A stretch of 33,479 nt of DNA from JAKSPM01 sp964450645 (GCA_964450645.1 CAYVEB010000019.1:1-33479); one strand, 5' to 3'; shown: positions 15,645 to 24,103, numbered from the stretch's first letter. Translations and numbers: made by a program. The notes: generated by a model not told the origin, from the sequence alone.

Positions 15645-16402
15645 AAAAATTGAAAAAATGGATTTTTTCTCCCGCTGCCACGATTGTGGCCTTTGTCCTT
15701 GCGGCTGGTCTGCTGCTGTTCAGCTCGGTCGGAGGTACGTGGGCCGCATTGACGTACTTCTCCGAGACGTATTCCTCCCAGGTTCAGATGTTCGACATTG
15801 GCGTGACCTTAGTAGAGAACGGCGAGGACGTGTCGTGGCGGAACTACAACGCAAAGGATGCCGACGGTACCTGGAACGAGGTCACCGGCAAACTGCTGAG
15901 CAATATGCTCGCGGAAGGCGAGGAGCTTGCGCTTGGGAAGCCCTACCGTGAGGAGCTGTCCGTCCGCAACAGTGGTACGATCAACCAATATGTTCGCGTC
16001 AGCGTCTATAAATACTGGGTGGATGAAAATGGCCAGAAGCTGCAGAACATGGATCCGAGTCTGATCGATCTGCATTATATCAACCAAGGCGGCGCATGGC
16101 TTTTGGATGAAGGCGCCAGCACCGATGAACGGACGGTGCTCTATTACAGCCAGCTCCTGAACGCCGGCGATTCCACGCCGCTGTTTTCGGATACGCTGAC
16201 GATCGACGGCTCCATCGCGACGTTTTGCAAGCAGGAGCCCGGTGAGGATGGAACCGTCGTCACCACTTATACGTATAATGGCAAGCAATTCTGCTTAGAG
16301 GCCAAGGTGGACGCGGTTCAGGAGAACAACGCCGAGGCCGCCATCCTCAGCGCCTGGGGGCGAAACGTTGTCATCAACGGCACGAGCCTTAGCCTTGGTT
16401 AA
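15641..16402 (+). CDS. SipW-dependent (TasA/camelysin-like) secreted protein, large
   Basis: The protein has 253 residues. The N-terminal signal segment (~13-34) ends with TWAALTYFSETYSSQVQMFD, comparable to the mature N-terminus of TasA and camelysin-type proteins. The mid region shows the pattern of that fold, with LSVRNSGTINQYVRVSVYKYW, a strand typical of TasA-like domains where a neighbouring subunit could pair. There is no C-terminal anchor. With the preceding gene it forms a coupled pair and both are followed by their presumed peptidase SipW five genes later. Two SipW substrates of different size suggest a main and an accessory or anchoring subunit, as with TasA and TapA. Confidence 0.7.
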   Translation: MKKLKKWIFSPAATIVAFVLAAGLLLFSSVGGTWAALTYFSETYSSQVQMFDIGVTLVENGEDVSWRNYNAKDADGTWNEVTGKLLSNMLAEGEELALGKPYREELSVRNSGTINQYVRVSVYKYWVDENGQKLQNMDPSLIDLHYINQGGAWLLDEGASTDERTVLYYSQLLNAGDSTPLFSDTLTIDGSIATFCKQEPGEDGTVVTTYTYNGKQFCLEAKVDAVQENNAEAAILSAWGRNVVINGTSLSLG

Positions 16403-16414
16403 GGAGGGAGCGAT

Positions 16415-17137
16415 ATGATAAGGAAATTCACAGCACTCCTGCTGACGGTGTGTATGCTTGGCACACTGTTGCTCCCGGTTCACGCAAAAACCTTTACCGG
16501 TGACGAGAACTGGCAAGTGAATTTTACGCCGGAAGCCAAGATGGAGAGCAATTTTACTACGGCGAATCTGGGCGATTTGATATCTGGTATGCAGCCCGGC
16601 GACGACGCAATTATTACGCTGGCCCTTCAAAATTCGAACAGCGCCACGACGAACTGGTATATGACCAATGAGGTTTTGAGTTCTCTGGAAGACTCTGTGG
16701 ATGTGGCAAGCGGCGGTGCGTATACCTACCGACTGGCCTATGTGGGGCCGGATGGGGAAGAAGACGTCCTCTTTGACAGCGATACCGTCGGCGGCGATAC
16801 CGTTGGCCAGGAGGGCGAGGGTTTGAACGAGGTTACGGACGCGCTGGAGGATTATTTCTTCCTCGATACGCTAAATTATGGACAGAGCGGCGCGATCACC
16901 CTTCGTGTGGCGCTCGACGGCGAAACGCAGGGTAACGACTATCAGGACACCGTTGCAAAGCTCCAGATGAACTTCGCCGTGGAGTTGAAAAACGGCGCGT
17001 CGAAAACGCCGACGATTGTCAATACCGGTGATATGAACCTTGTCCCGTATATCATCGCGGCGGCGGTTAGCGGCTTGCTTTTGCTGCTGTTTGCCATCTA
17101 CAGCCGCACGACCCGCAAGAAAAAGGGGGAACCGTGA
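16415..17137 (+). CDS. Surface protein with non-canonical C-terminal anchor (VNTGD)
   Basis: The 240-residue protein has a signal peptide ending near VHA (24), an extracellular domain of ~180 residues without a family I recognise, then TIVNTGDMN, a 22-residue hydrophobic stretch and RTTRKKK. The layout is that of a sortase substrate, but the pentapeptide is NTGD-like rather than LPxTG. Class B sortases accept divergent motifs and one is encoded at 18579, so it may be the processing enzyme. AAGGAGGG precedes the ATG. The next start lies one base beyond its stop. Confidence 0.6.
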   Translation: MIRKFTALLLTVCMLGTLLLPVHAKTFTGDENWQVNFTPEAKMESNFTTANLGDLISGMQPGDDAIITLALQNSNSATTNWYMTNEVLSSLEDSVDVASGGAYTYRLAYVGPDGEEDVLFDSDTVGGDTVGQEGEGLNEVTDALEDYFFLDTLNYGQSGAITLRVALDGETQGNDYQDTVAKLQMNFAVELKNGASKTPTIVNTGDMNLVPYIIAAAVSGLLLLLFAIYSRTTRKKKGEP

Positions 17138-17138
17138 T

Positions 17139-18020
17139 ATGAAAAGACTTGTCCCTTTCCTGCTTGTCCTTGCGATTGTGCTGTGCTTCGCGCTGCCGGT
17201 CAGCGCGGAGGACTATACCTACACAGTCCGCATTTTCGCGGGCGCCCAGGGAACCATCGGTGGTCAGGATGTGATTATCCGCACCGGCCTGCACTATGGC
17301 GACCGGGTGGACTTCGACATCGGCTCGGTGGCGCTTCATAACGACAGCAAGTATTATGTCAAGGGAATTCGCGAGAGCGGCAAGGACAATAACAGCATCA
17401 GTACCAACTCCATCTTTGTCTCTGGAGATATTGATTATGTGGTGGCCTATGGCCTGCGCGGTTCTTCCGTTGCCTATACTGTCAACTATGTGGACGCCGA
17501 CGGCGGAGAGTTGTATCCGGCGACGACCTTTTACGGAAATGTGGGCGATAAGCCCGTGGTATCCTATCAATATATCGAGGGTTACCAGCCGCAGGCGTAC
17601 AACGTGACGAAGACCTTGTCCGAGGATGCGGCGGAAAACGTGTTTACTTTTACCTACACCCGTCTGGGTGCCGCCGCGCCTGTGGAGCAGGCACCCACGA
17701 CGACTCCGGAAGAAGAAAACCCCGCGCCGGTTCGTCCCGTTGAGGAAATTCCGGATGAAAATTCTCCGCTTGTGGATTCGGAAGAGAATCCTACCGGCAC
17801 GAACCCCGCGGAATTAGAGGATTTGGACGACGAGGATGTTCCGCTGGGCAACGCGGTGAAGCAGATTGCCGAGATTTTCTCTGACGCGGCGGCTCTGCCA
17901 GCCAAGATAAAGTTTACAATTTGCGGCTGCACATTGCTGGCGCTTGGCGGCATTGGCTGGCTGCTCCTGTTCTATAAACGCAAAAAGAAAGACGAAGAAA
18001 ACGCTAAGGAAGGAACCTAA
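17139..18020 (+). CDS. Membrane-anchored surface protein with MucBP-like domain
   Basis: The ATG at 17139 follows AAGGGGGA. An upstream start at 17040 in the same frame only reads through the previous gene. The 293-residue product has a signal peptide cleaved near VSA (23), then a domain of unknown fold, and a MucBP-like repeat (~111-176; VAYTVNYVDADGGELYP) of the kind seen in mucin-binding and adhesin proteins. A Pro/Glu/Thr-rich stalk (180-225) leads to LEDLDDEDVPLGN, a juxtamembrane motif that recurs in surface proteins of gut Clostridia. A transmembrane segment (~260-279) and a Lys-rich tail follow. No LPxTG is present. Confidence 0.65.
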   Translation: MKRLVPFLLVLAIVLCFALPVSAEDYTYTVRIFAGAQGTIGGQDVIIRTGLHYGDRVDFDIGSVALHNDSKYYVKGIRESGKDNNSISTNSIFVSGDIDYVVAYGLRGSSVAYTVNYVDADGGELYPATTFYGNVGDKPVVSYQYIEGYQPQAYNVTKTLSEDAAENVFTFTYTRLGAAAPVEQAPTTTPEEENPAPVRPVEEIPDENSPLVDSEENPTGTNPAELEDLDDEDVPLGNAVKQIAEIFSDAAALPAKIKFTICGCTLLALGGIGWLLLFYKRKKKDEENAKEGT

Positions 18021-18039
18021 AGAAAACCGAGGATCATAT

Positions 18040-18582
18040 ATGAAAGAGCTTTCTTCGCGTTCCAAGAAAAAGGGCGGGAAGGTATTTCCCGCCCTTTGCA
18101 ACATTTTGGGAACGCTCATTTTGCTGACGGTTATCGTTTCCTGCCTGCCGGTGACGGTGCCAAGACTTCTGGGCTACGAGATCTATAACGTGGTCAGCGG
18201 AAGCATGGCGCCGGAAATACCCGTAGGCAGTATTGTGTATGTAGAGACGTATTCTCCCGCTGAGATTCAGGAGGGAGAAATTATCGCGTTTCAGAGCGGT
18301 GACGGCGTTATTACCCACCGCGTGGTGAAAAACAACGTGGTAGAGGGAGAATTTACCACAAAGGGCGACGCCAACGCCGCCGAGGATATGAACACTGTGG
18401 ACTACCGCGACTTGATCGGGCGTGTAGTGCGCCACTATCCGTACCTTGGGGCGCTGATGGTGGTCTATACCAGCGGCATCGGGAAAATCTATGTGATATG
18501 TTTCGCGGCCTGCGGCGCGATGCTGAATCTTTTGGCTATGTTTATCCGAAATCGGCGGGAAGAGGAGGCGGAGGAGGAATGA
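18040..18582 (+). CDS. sipW: SipW-like signal peptidase (S26B, ER/archaeal type)
   Basis: I start at ATG 18040 (GAGGA at six bases); earlier in-frame starts run through the previous gene. The 180-residue enzyme has a transmembrane segment (~21-40), catalytic S55 in SGSMAPEIPVGS, H93 in ITHRVV in place of the lysine of ordinary signal peptidases, and KGDAN (108-112) supplying the acidic residue. A second hydrophobic segment (~147-168) anchors the C-terminus, followed by an acidic tail. SipW in Bacillus is required to mature TasA and TapA. The two candidate substrates at 15162 and 15641 are in the same operon, supporting this role. Confidence 0.88.
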   Translation: MKELSSRSKKKGGKVFPALCNILGTLILLTVIVSCLPVTVPRLLGYEIYNVVSGSMAPEIPVGSIVYVETYSPAEIQEGEIIAFQSGDGVITHRVVKNNVVEGEFTTKGDANAAEDMNTVDYRDLIGRVVRHYPYLGALMVVYTSGIGKIYVICFAACGAMLNLLAMFIRNRREEEAEEE

Positions 18583-19433
18583 AGTGGGTAAAGCGGATCA
18601 TCGTCGCCATCCTGCTGGGTGTGTTCCTGTTCTCCGCCGGCATCATCGGCGTTGTTATCTACCAGTACCATGTGAATGACGAAGCCTATGCCAATGCGGC
18701 GGAGCGGTTTATAACGCCGGCTGGAGTGATTTCCTCCAGCGGGCAGCAAAACATGAATGATGACCCGCAGAATTCGGCAAGCGGCGAATCCAACGTCTCG
18801 GATACAGCGGTTGAGACGGAGGCGGAGCTTGCGCCTTTTTCTGTGGATTTTGACGCTCTGCGTGAGGTAAACCCGGACGTGACCGGATGGATCTACTGCG
18901 AAGATACAACCATCAACTATCCGGTTCTCCAGGGGGCGACCAACGATACCTATCTGCGCCATCTGTATGACGGGAGCTATTGCTATGGCGGCTCGATTTT
19001 TGTGGAGGCGCAGAATTCCAAGGATTTTGCGGATTACAACACAATTATCTACGGCCACAATATGCGTGACGACAGCATGTTCGGCACGCTCGAACGCTGG
19101 GCAGACCAGAAATTTTATGAGGCGCACCCGGTGATCTGGCTTTTGACGCCGGAGCGCGACTATCGCATCGAAATTCTCAGTGCCTACACAACCTCCGCCT
19201 ACTCGGACACGTATCAGATTTTTGCCGCGCCCGGCGCGGCGCTCGACGCGTACCTGGAACAGGTTCTGTCCCAGTCTGAGATCGCGCCGCGCGATGCGCC
19301 GGAGACAGGGAGCCGGTATGTGCTTTTGAGTACGTGCGCCTATGTATTTGACAACGCCCGATTTGTGATCCATGGTAAGCTTGTCCCGGTCGACAGCGCC
19401 GCGGGCGTTTATCGCGAAAAGAACGAGCCTTGA
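18579..19433 (+). CDS. srtB: Class B sortase
   Basis: The ATG at 18579 overlaps the sipW stop by 4 nt and follows GGAGGAGG. The 284-residue protein has an N-terminal anchor (~6-28), a low-complexity linker, and a class B catalytic domain with H160 (YGHNMRDDSMFGTL), C253 (LLSTCAYVF) and R261 (NARFVIHG). WIYCEDTTINYPVLQG is another class B signature. Such enzymes attach proteins to the wall or to pili, often with non-LPxTG motifs. Nearby candidates are the VNTGD protein at 16415, the pilus base, or both. Division of labour with the class C enzyme is typical for complex pilus islands. Confidence 0.9.
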   Translation: MKWVKRIIVAILLGVFLFSAGIIGVVIYQYHVNDEAYANAAERFITPAGVISSSGQQNMNDDPQNSASGESNVSDTAVETEAELAPFSVDFDALREVNPDVTGWIYCEDTTINYPVLQGATNDTYLRHLYDGSYCYGGSIFVEAQNSKDFADYNTIIYGHNMRDDSMFGTLERWADQKFYEAHPVIWLLTPERDYRIEILSAYTTSAYSDTYQIFAAPGAALDAYLEQVLSQSEIAPRDAPETGSRYVLLSTCAYVFDNARFVIHGKLVPVDSAAGVYREKNEP

Positions 19434-19445
19434 GGAGGAGAACCT

Positions 19446-20420
19446 TTGAAATTTAGGAAATTTTGGTGCGTCGTTCTGATACTCGGCCTGTTGACTGGCT
19501 GCGGCAGCGGGACAGAAGCGCCGCCGCAATCCCCCCCGACGTCTTCGCAGACAGCCCCGCAGCCCTCCTCAGAGATAATTGGGGAGCAGACGACGCCGAT
19601 GGCGGACGTCGTTGGCGATTCTTACAAGGCCCCGCCGATGCTGGGCGCGGAATTTCACAGTACGCAGGCCGTCAGCGGCGTGCAGCTGGATCTCTCCGCC
19701 CTTTCTGAAGGCTATGTTGCGGTTTCGGCGGAGTCTGAAATGCGGTTAAAATTTCAAGTCAAAAAGGACGAAGAAACGTACACCTACGATCTGTCCTCGG
19801 ACGGTACGCCGTCAATCTTTCCGCTTCAGTGCGGCGACGGGACATACCATTTCCGGGTTATGGAGAACGTTGTGGATACGAAATACGCGGAATTGTATTC
19901 CGAGACGGCCGAAGTTACGCTCCAGGATGAATTCCAGCCCTATCTCCGGCCCAGCGACTATGTGCCGTTTGACGCGGGTTCTGCGTGCGTGGAAAAGGCG
20001 CGGGAGCTTGCGGCACAGTGCGATACGGCGCTGGATGTTGTCAGCGCAGTTTATGATTATATCTGTCAGACGGTTACTTATGATAAGGCCAAGGCCGAGA
20101 GCGTCCAGAGCGGCTACATGCCGGACCCGGACGAGACGATGGCCTCCGGAAAGGGCATATGCTTTGACTATGCCGCCCTGGCAGCGGCGATGCTCCGCAG
20201 CCAGGGGATTCCGACGCGGATGATCTTTGGCTACGTGTCCCCCGACGATCTCTACCACGCGTGGAATATGTTCTATATTGAGGAGAGCGGCTGGGTCACC
20301 GTGCACTATCAAGCGTCGGGAAACGACTGGAACCGTTTGGATTTAACCTTTTCCGCCAACGGGGCGGATGGGACGTTCATTGGTGACGGCGGCAACTACG
20401 CGGACGTCTACATTTATTGA
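19446..20420 (+). CDS. Transglutaminase-like lipoprotein
   Basis: A TTG start at 19446 follows GAGGAGGAG. The 324-residue product has a lipoprotein signal with lipobox LTGC (C19), a Pro/Ser-rich linker, a beta-rich domain, and a transglutaminase/protease-like core. The catalytic triad appears intact: C239 (GKGICFDYA), H271 (YHAWN) and D299 (NRLDLTF). Such domains cleave or crosslink peptides; here it sits outside the membrane beside a class B sortase. It may trim or crosslink surface proteins of this locus, but the substrate is unknown. It is the last gene before the type IV pilus-like module, only 14 bases upstream. Confidence 0.82.
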   Translation: MKFRKFWCVVLILGLLTGCGSGTEAPPQSPPTSSQTAPQPSSEIIGEQTTPMADVVGDSYKAPPMLGAEFHSTQAVSGVQLDLSALSEGYVAVSAESEMRLKFQVKKDEETYTYDLSSDGTPSIFPLQCGDGTYHFRVMENVVDTKYAELYSETAEVTLQDEFQPYLRPSDYVPFDAGSACVEKARELAAQCDTALDVVSAVYDYICQTVTYDKAKAESVQSGYMPDPDETMASGKGICFDYAALAAAMLRSQGIPTRMIFGYVSPDDLYHAWNMFYIEESGWVTVHYQASGNDWNRLDLTFSANGADGTFIGDGGNYADVYIY

Positions 20421-20434
20421 GAGCTGGTGAAAAA

Positions 20435-21469
20435 GTGAGCAAGAAGCTGGATGAATTGGGTGTGAGCGCATTTTGTGAGAGCCTGGGGATGCTGCTCGGT
20501 TCGGGGATTCGGATCGACGAGGCGGTGGGCCTTTTGCGGCAGCGCAAGGGCGGCGGCGTTTTGGAGACGGCGCTGCAGACGATGGAGCCGGAGTTGGAAG
20601 CTGGCAGCAATCTGGGCGCGGCCATGGAAAAGACGGGGGTCTTCCCAGAGTATGCGCTGAAGATGATCAAAGCCGGCGAGCGCGCGGGCCGTCTGGAGGA
20701 CGTTTTGATGCGCCTGAGCCGCTACTACGCGGATCAGAAGACGATCGGAGAAAAACTGAAAAACGCCGTGACCTATCCGGCGGGGATGCTGGTGCTGATC
20801 ATTGTGGTGCTGGCGGCGATGCTCACGATGGTTCTGCCGGCGTTTACCGGGGTCTATGACAGCCTGACAGGCAGCCTTGCGGCCTCGTCCTACGGCTATA
20901 TCCGCTGGGCCTACGGAATTTGCCTGTTTTCTCTTGTAATCATGGCGGCGCTGGCGGTCTGCCTGCTGTTGGGACTGTTTCTCTGGCGCAAAAAGAAAAG
21001 CGCGATGGGGCGGCTTTTGGAGAAGGTGCCCGTCTGCCGTTCCGTTTTGCAGAGCATGGGAATGTTTCGCTTTACCTCCGCACTGGCGACTTTCCTAGCC
21101 AGCGGCGAAATGCAGGATGTGGCCGTCCTCGACAGCATGGAGATGGTGGACTGCCCGCCGGTGGAGGAGAAATTGAAGCGGTGCGTCCATGAAATGGAGG
21201 CTGGGCACAGCATTGCTCAGGCGGCGTACGATGTGGAGCTTTTTGAGCCGGTATACGGAAGAATGTTGCTGGCCGGTGAGCGCAGCGGCAGTTTGGAGCA
21301 GGTTTTGGAGCGCCTGACGGACCTTTTGGAGCGGCAGTGCGGGACGCTGGTGGACCGGTTGGTGGCCATTGTGGATCCGCTGCTCTCCGGCGTGCTGATG
21401 CTGACGGTGGGATTATCGCTGTTGAGCGTAATGCTGCCGCTGGTTGGCATGATGAACGCCATCGGATGA
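20435..21469 (+). CDS. Type II secretion/type IV pilus inner-membrane platform protein (PilC/GspF)
   Basis: I choose the GTG at 20435 over a TTG at 20417 that overlaps the previous stop, because a GGTGA lies just ahead of it; neither site is strong. The ~344-residue protein has two T2SSF domains, the duplicated fold of this family, e.g. MIKAGERAGRLEDVLMRL and MLLAGERSGSLEQVLERL. Three hydrophobic segments (about 113-136, 158-184 and the C-terminal 30) match the family. It should bind the ATPase and move small pilin-like proteins. It is the only PilC here, matching the single ATPase at 22998. Confidence 0.85.
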   Translation: MSKKLDELGVSAFCESLGMLLGSGIRIDEAVGLLRQRKGGGVLETALQTMEPELEAGSNLGAAMEKTGVFPEYALKMIKAGERAGRLEDVLMRLSRYYADQKTIGEKLKNAVTYPAGMLVLIIVVLAAMLTMVLPAFTGVYDSLTGSLAASSYGYIRWAYGICLFSLVIMAALAVCLLLGLFLWRKKKSAMGRLLEKVPVCRSVLQSMGMFRFTSALATFLASGEMQDVAVLDSMEMVDCPPVEEKLKRCVHEMEAGHSIAQAAYDVELFEPVYGRMLLAGERSGSLEQVLERLTDLLERQCGTLVDRLVAIVDPLLSGVLMLTVGLSLLSVMLPLVGMMNAIG

Positions 21470-21479
21470 GGACGAAGCG

Positions 21480-21797
21480 ATGTATACGGATCGAACAAAG
21501 AAACGCTGGCCCAGGATTTTGCTGGCCGCGGTTGCACTTGCGGCGGTTTTGCTGGCTGTGAGCTGGGTTGCCAAAACATCCCGGCAGGGCTTGACCGAGG
21601 AGGGTGAGGAGGCCATCCGCCTGGCGGTGCAGCGCAGCGCGCTTCAGTGCTATGTGGTGGAGGGCATGTATCCGCCGGATCTTGCGTATCTGGAGGAGCA
21701 CTATGGCCTGCGGGTCAACACGGAAGACTACTATGTGATCTACGACGCCTTTGCGTCGAACCTGCCACCGGACGTGCGGGTCACAAAACGGGGTTGA
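21480..21797 (+). CDS. Small single-pass protein, probable pseudopilin-like component
   Basis: The 105-residue protein has a basic N-terminus, one transmembrane helix (~13-31) and a short external domain ending PPDLAYLEEHYGLRVNTEDY, a pattern seen in PilC-linked small proteins of Firmicutes. No classical prepilin site (G followed by FTLIE) is present. It sits 10 bases after the PilC gene. Confidence 0.55.
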   Translation: MYTDRTKKRWPRILLAAVALAAVLLAVSWVAKTSRQGLTEEGEEAIRLAVQRSALQCYVVEGMYPPDLAYLEEHYGLRVNTEDYYVIYDAFASNLPPDVRVTKRG

Positions 21798-21814
21798 GAG
21801 GGAGGAAAATGGGC

Positions 21815-22264
21815 ATGAAGCGAAACGGTCTTGGGCTTTATACCATGGGTATTGCAGCGCTGTTTCTGGCGGGATTTTTCCTGCTGGTGGTGTTTGGCGC
21901 AAAGACCTACCGCACTGCGGCGGCCTCGCAGGCCCGACATAATGAACAGCGTGCCCTGCTTTCCTATTTAAGCACTTGTGTAAAGAGCAACGACAAGGCC
22001 GGGGGCGTCTATATCCGCGAGGAGGACGGCCCGGTTTTGGTGATGGAGGACGGCTCCGGCTTCGGCTTACATATCTATCAAGAAGACGGGAAGCTGCTGG
22101 AGGAGTACAGCGCGGTGGACGCGGCGCTGCATCCGCAGGAGGCCACTGTTTTGGGCGAGACGGACGTGTTCCGCGTGGAAGAGCTGCGGCCCGGAACTTT
22201 GGAGGTAGTGACGGACGCCGGGGCGGTGCTTCTGCACCTGCGAAGCGGGGAGGGGCCGGGATGA
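21815..22264 (+). CDS. DUF4860-like membrane protein of the pilus module
   Basis: The preferred start is ATG 21815, at ideal distance from GGGAGG; an ATG at 21809 is also possible. The ~149-residue product has a single N-terminal transmembrane helix and a beta-rich domain (ALLSYLSTCVKSND, VYIREEDGPVLVMEDG), resembling DUF4860 proteins that accompany PilC/PilT genes in Clostridia. Function unknown. It lacks a prepilin peptidase site. The stop overlaps the next start by 4 nt. Confidence 0.6.
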   Translation: MKRNGLGLYTMGIAALFLAGFFLLVVFGAKTYRTAAASQARHNEQRALLSYLSTCVKSNDKAGGVYIREEDGPVLVMEDGSGFGLHIYQEDGKLLEEYSAVDAALHPQEATVLGETDVFRVEELRPGTLEVVTDAGAVLLHLRSGEGPG

Positions 22265-22653
22265 AAAAGCATATTACGGCGTTTTATTTGGAGACACTGG
22301 CCCTGGTGCTCGCGTTTTTAGGCGTCCTTCTGGTGCTGACGCAGGTGTTTGGCGCGGCGCGCGCCCAGAGCGAACAGGCCGGACGTTTGACAGAAGCGGT
22401 CGGCATAGCCGAGCGGGCGGCGGAAGCGGTCGCCGCGGCGGACAGTCTGGAGGATGTACGGGCGCTTCTGGGCGGGGACGGGAACACCTTTTCAATTCAG
22501 AACAATTGCTTAACGATGGAAGCCAAAGATTTGCGGCTCGTGGTGACCTGGGAGCCGGACAGCGCCCTGGTACGCAGCCGGATCGCCGTATATTGGAACG
22601 GCGCGGAGTTGTATTCGCTGCAGACCGCAAAGAGAGGGGAGGCGGTTTCATGA
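22261..22653 (+). CDS. Small pilin-like membrane protein
   Basis: The 130-residue protein has one N-terminal transmembrane helix (~9-28), a helical segment rich in Ala and Glu, and a small C-terminal strand-rich domain. This is the shape of type II/type IV minor pilins, but no G|F motif is present. It overlaps both neighbours by 4 nt, so its translation is coupled and its stoichiometry with them fixed. I do not recognise the family. Confidence 0.5.
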   Translation: MKKHITAFYLETLALVLAFLGVLLVLTQVFGAARAQSEQAGRLTEAVGIAERAAEAVAAADSLEDVRALLGGDGNTFSIQNNCLTMEAKDLRLVVTWEPDSALVRSRIAVYWNGAELYSLQTAKRGEAVS

Positions 22654-22985
22654 ATCATGTGCCGGTTAAACTGGGGCCGATGGCGCTGCTGCTTACGGTG
22701 ATCACCATCTGCCTGACGGTTCTGGCGATCCTGACTTTTTCGACCGCGCGGGCCGACCTGGCGCTGGCCGAGCGCTACGCCGGAACGGTCGCGACGAGAT
22801 ATGAACTGGAGGTTCAGGGCCAGGAATTTTTAGAAACCGCCCAACCCGGCCAGACGCGTTCTTTTGAGTCTGATGGCATGACTTTGACCGTGTCGCTAGA
22901 TGAAAACGGAAATGTCTCCCGCTGGACGATGGAAAAGGCTTGGTCGCAGGAAGACGCCATCGGCGGCCTGTGGGACGGGAACTGA
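22650..22985 (+). CDS. Small single-pass protein of the pilus module
   Basis: The 111-residue protein has a transmembrane segment (LLLTVITICLTVLAILTF), then TARADLALAERYAGTVATRY and a short C-terminal domain. It belongs to a conserved but unnamed family next to PilT genes in gut Clostridia. No prepilin cleavage site is visible. It is translationally coupled to the preceding gene. Confidence 0.55.
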   Translation: MNHVPVKLGPMALLLTVITICLTVLAILTFSTARADLALAERYAGTVATRYELEVQGQEFLETAQPGQTRSFESDGMTLTVSLDENGNVSRWTMEKAWSQEDAIGGLWDGN

Positions 22986-22997
22986 AGGAGAAAAAAT

Positions 22998-24056
22998 ATG
23001 GATTTAGTTGCCATTTTGGAGGATGCGGTTGCAAAAAACGCATCGGATATATTTTTTGTAGCTGGTTTGCCCGTGACGTACAAACGAGACGGGCGCCATA
23101 TCCGCATGGACGGAGAAAAACTTCTGCCAGACAGTATCCAGGCGCTGGCGAAGCAGATTTATGAGGTCAGCGGAAGGACGACGAGCAATCTTGAAAACGG
23201 TGCCGACGACGACTTTTCGTTCTCGATTTCCCGTCTTGGTCGTTTCCGTGTCAATGTGTTTCGGCAAAGAGGCTCGCTGTCGGCCGTGATCCGCGTAATC
23301 CGCTTCGGCCTGCCGGATCCCAAGCAGCTGGGGATTCCGGAATCAGTACTCTCCCTGGCGGACAACAAAAAGGGCCTGGTGCTCATCACGGGCGCGGCGG
23401 GAACGGGAAAATCCACGACGCTGGCCTGTATGATCGACCGCATCAATAAAACCCGTGACAGCCACATTATCACCATGGAGGATCCCATCGAATATATTCA
23501 TCACCATGACAAGTCCATTGTCACGCAGCGGGAGATCGCCATCGACACGCCGGGCTATCTGGAGGCGCTGCGTTCGGCTCTGCGGGAAAGCCCCGATGTA
23601 ATTTTGCTTGGGGAGATGCGCGACTACGACACCATTTCGGCGGCGCTGACGGCGGCGGAGACGGGCGTTCTTTTGCTCAGCACGCTCCACACCAGCAGCG
23701 CGGCGAATACCATTAACCGAATTCTCGACGTGTTCCCGGCAGGGCAGCAGCAACAGGTGAAGATCCAGTTGGCGCAAATTTTGAAGGGTGTGGTCTGCCA
23801 GCAGCTGGTTCCGGGGAAAAACGGCGGGCAGGTGCCGGTGTTTGAGGTCATGAGATCCACCCCGGCCATCCAGAATATGATCCGCGAGGATAAGCTGCAC
23901 CAACTGGACTCCACCATGCAGGCCAGTGCCAGCGAGGGGATGTGTACGATGGACGGCAGCCTTTTGAAGCTCTACCGCGAGGGAAAGATCACGCGCGACA
24001 CGGCGCTGGTTTCCTGCGTACACTATGAGAACATGGTGAAGCGGACGAGTGTCTAA
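22998..24056 (+). CDS. pilT: PilT-like type IV pilus ATPase
   Basis: The 352-residue cytoplasmic hexameric ATPase drives assembly or retraction of pilin filaments. Visible motifs are Walker A GAAGTGKST (132-140), the Asp box with E161 (ITMEDPIEY), Walker B VILLGEMRD (201-209) and the His box LLSTLHTSS with H231. N- and C-terminal domains fit PilT length. It is the only ATPase in the module, so it may act for extension, for retraction, or for both. AAGGAG lies upstream of the ATG. It closes the appendage gene run; the next gene is a sensor kinase 47 bases later. Confidence 0.92.
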   Translation: MDLVAILEDAVAKNASDIFFVAGLPVTYKRDGRHIRMDGEKLLPDSIQALAKQIYEVSGRTTSNLENGADDDFSFSISRLGRFRVNVFRQRGSLSAVIRVIRFGLPDPKQLGIPESVLSLADNKKGLVLITGAAGTGKSTTLACMIDRINKTRDSHIITMEDPIEYIHHHDKSIVTQREIAIDTPGYLEALRSALRESPDVILLGEMRDYDTISAALTAAETGVLLLSTLHTSSAANTINRILDVFPAGQQQQVKIQLAQILKGVVCQQLVPGKNGGQVPVFEVMRSTPAIQNMIREDKLHQLDSTMQASASEGMCTMDGSLLKLYREGKITRDTALVSCVHYENMVKRTSV

Positions 24057-24103
24057 AATCCGCTTTTTGTGCGGCGGGAAAATGCCGAAAGAGGAATGGA
24101 TCT

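Noticed and set aside
18489..19529. 346-residue minus-strand frame
   Set aside because: Antisense to the class B sortase gene with intact catalytic residues.
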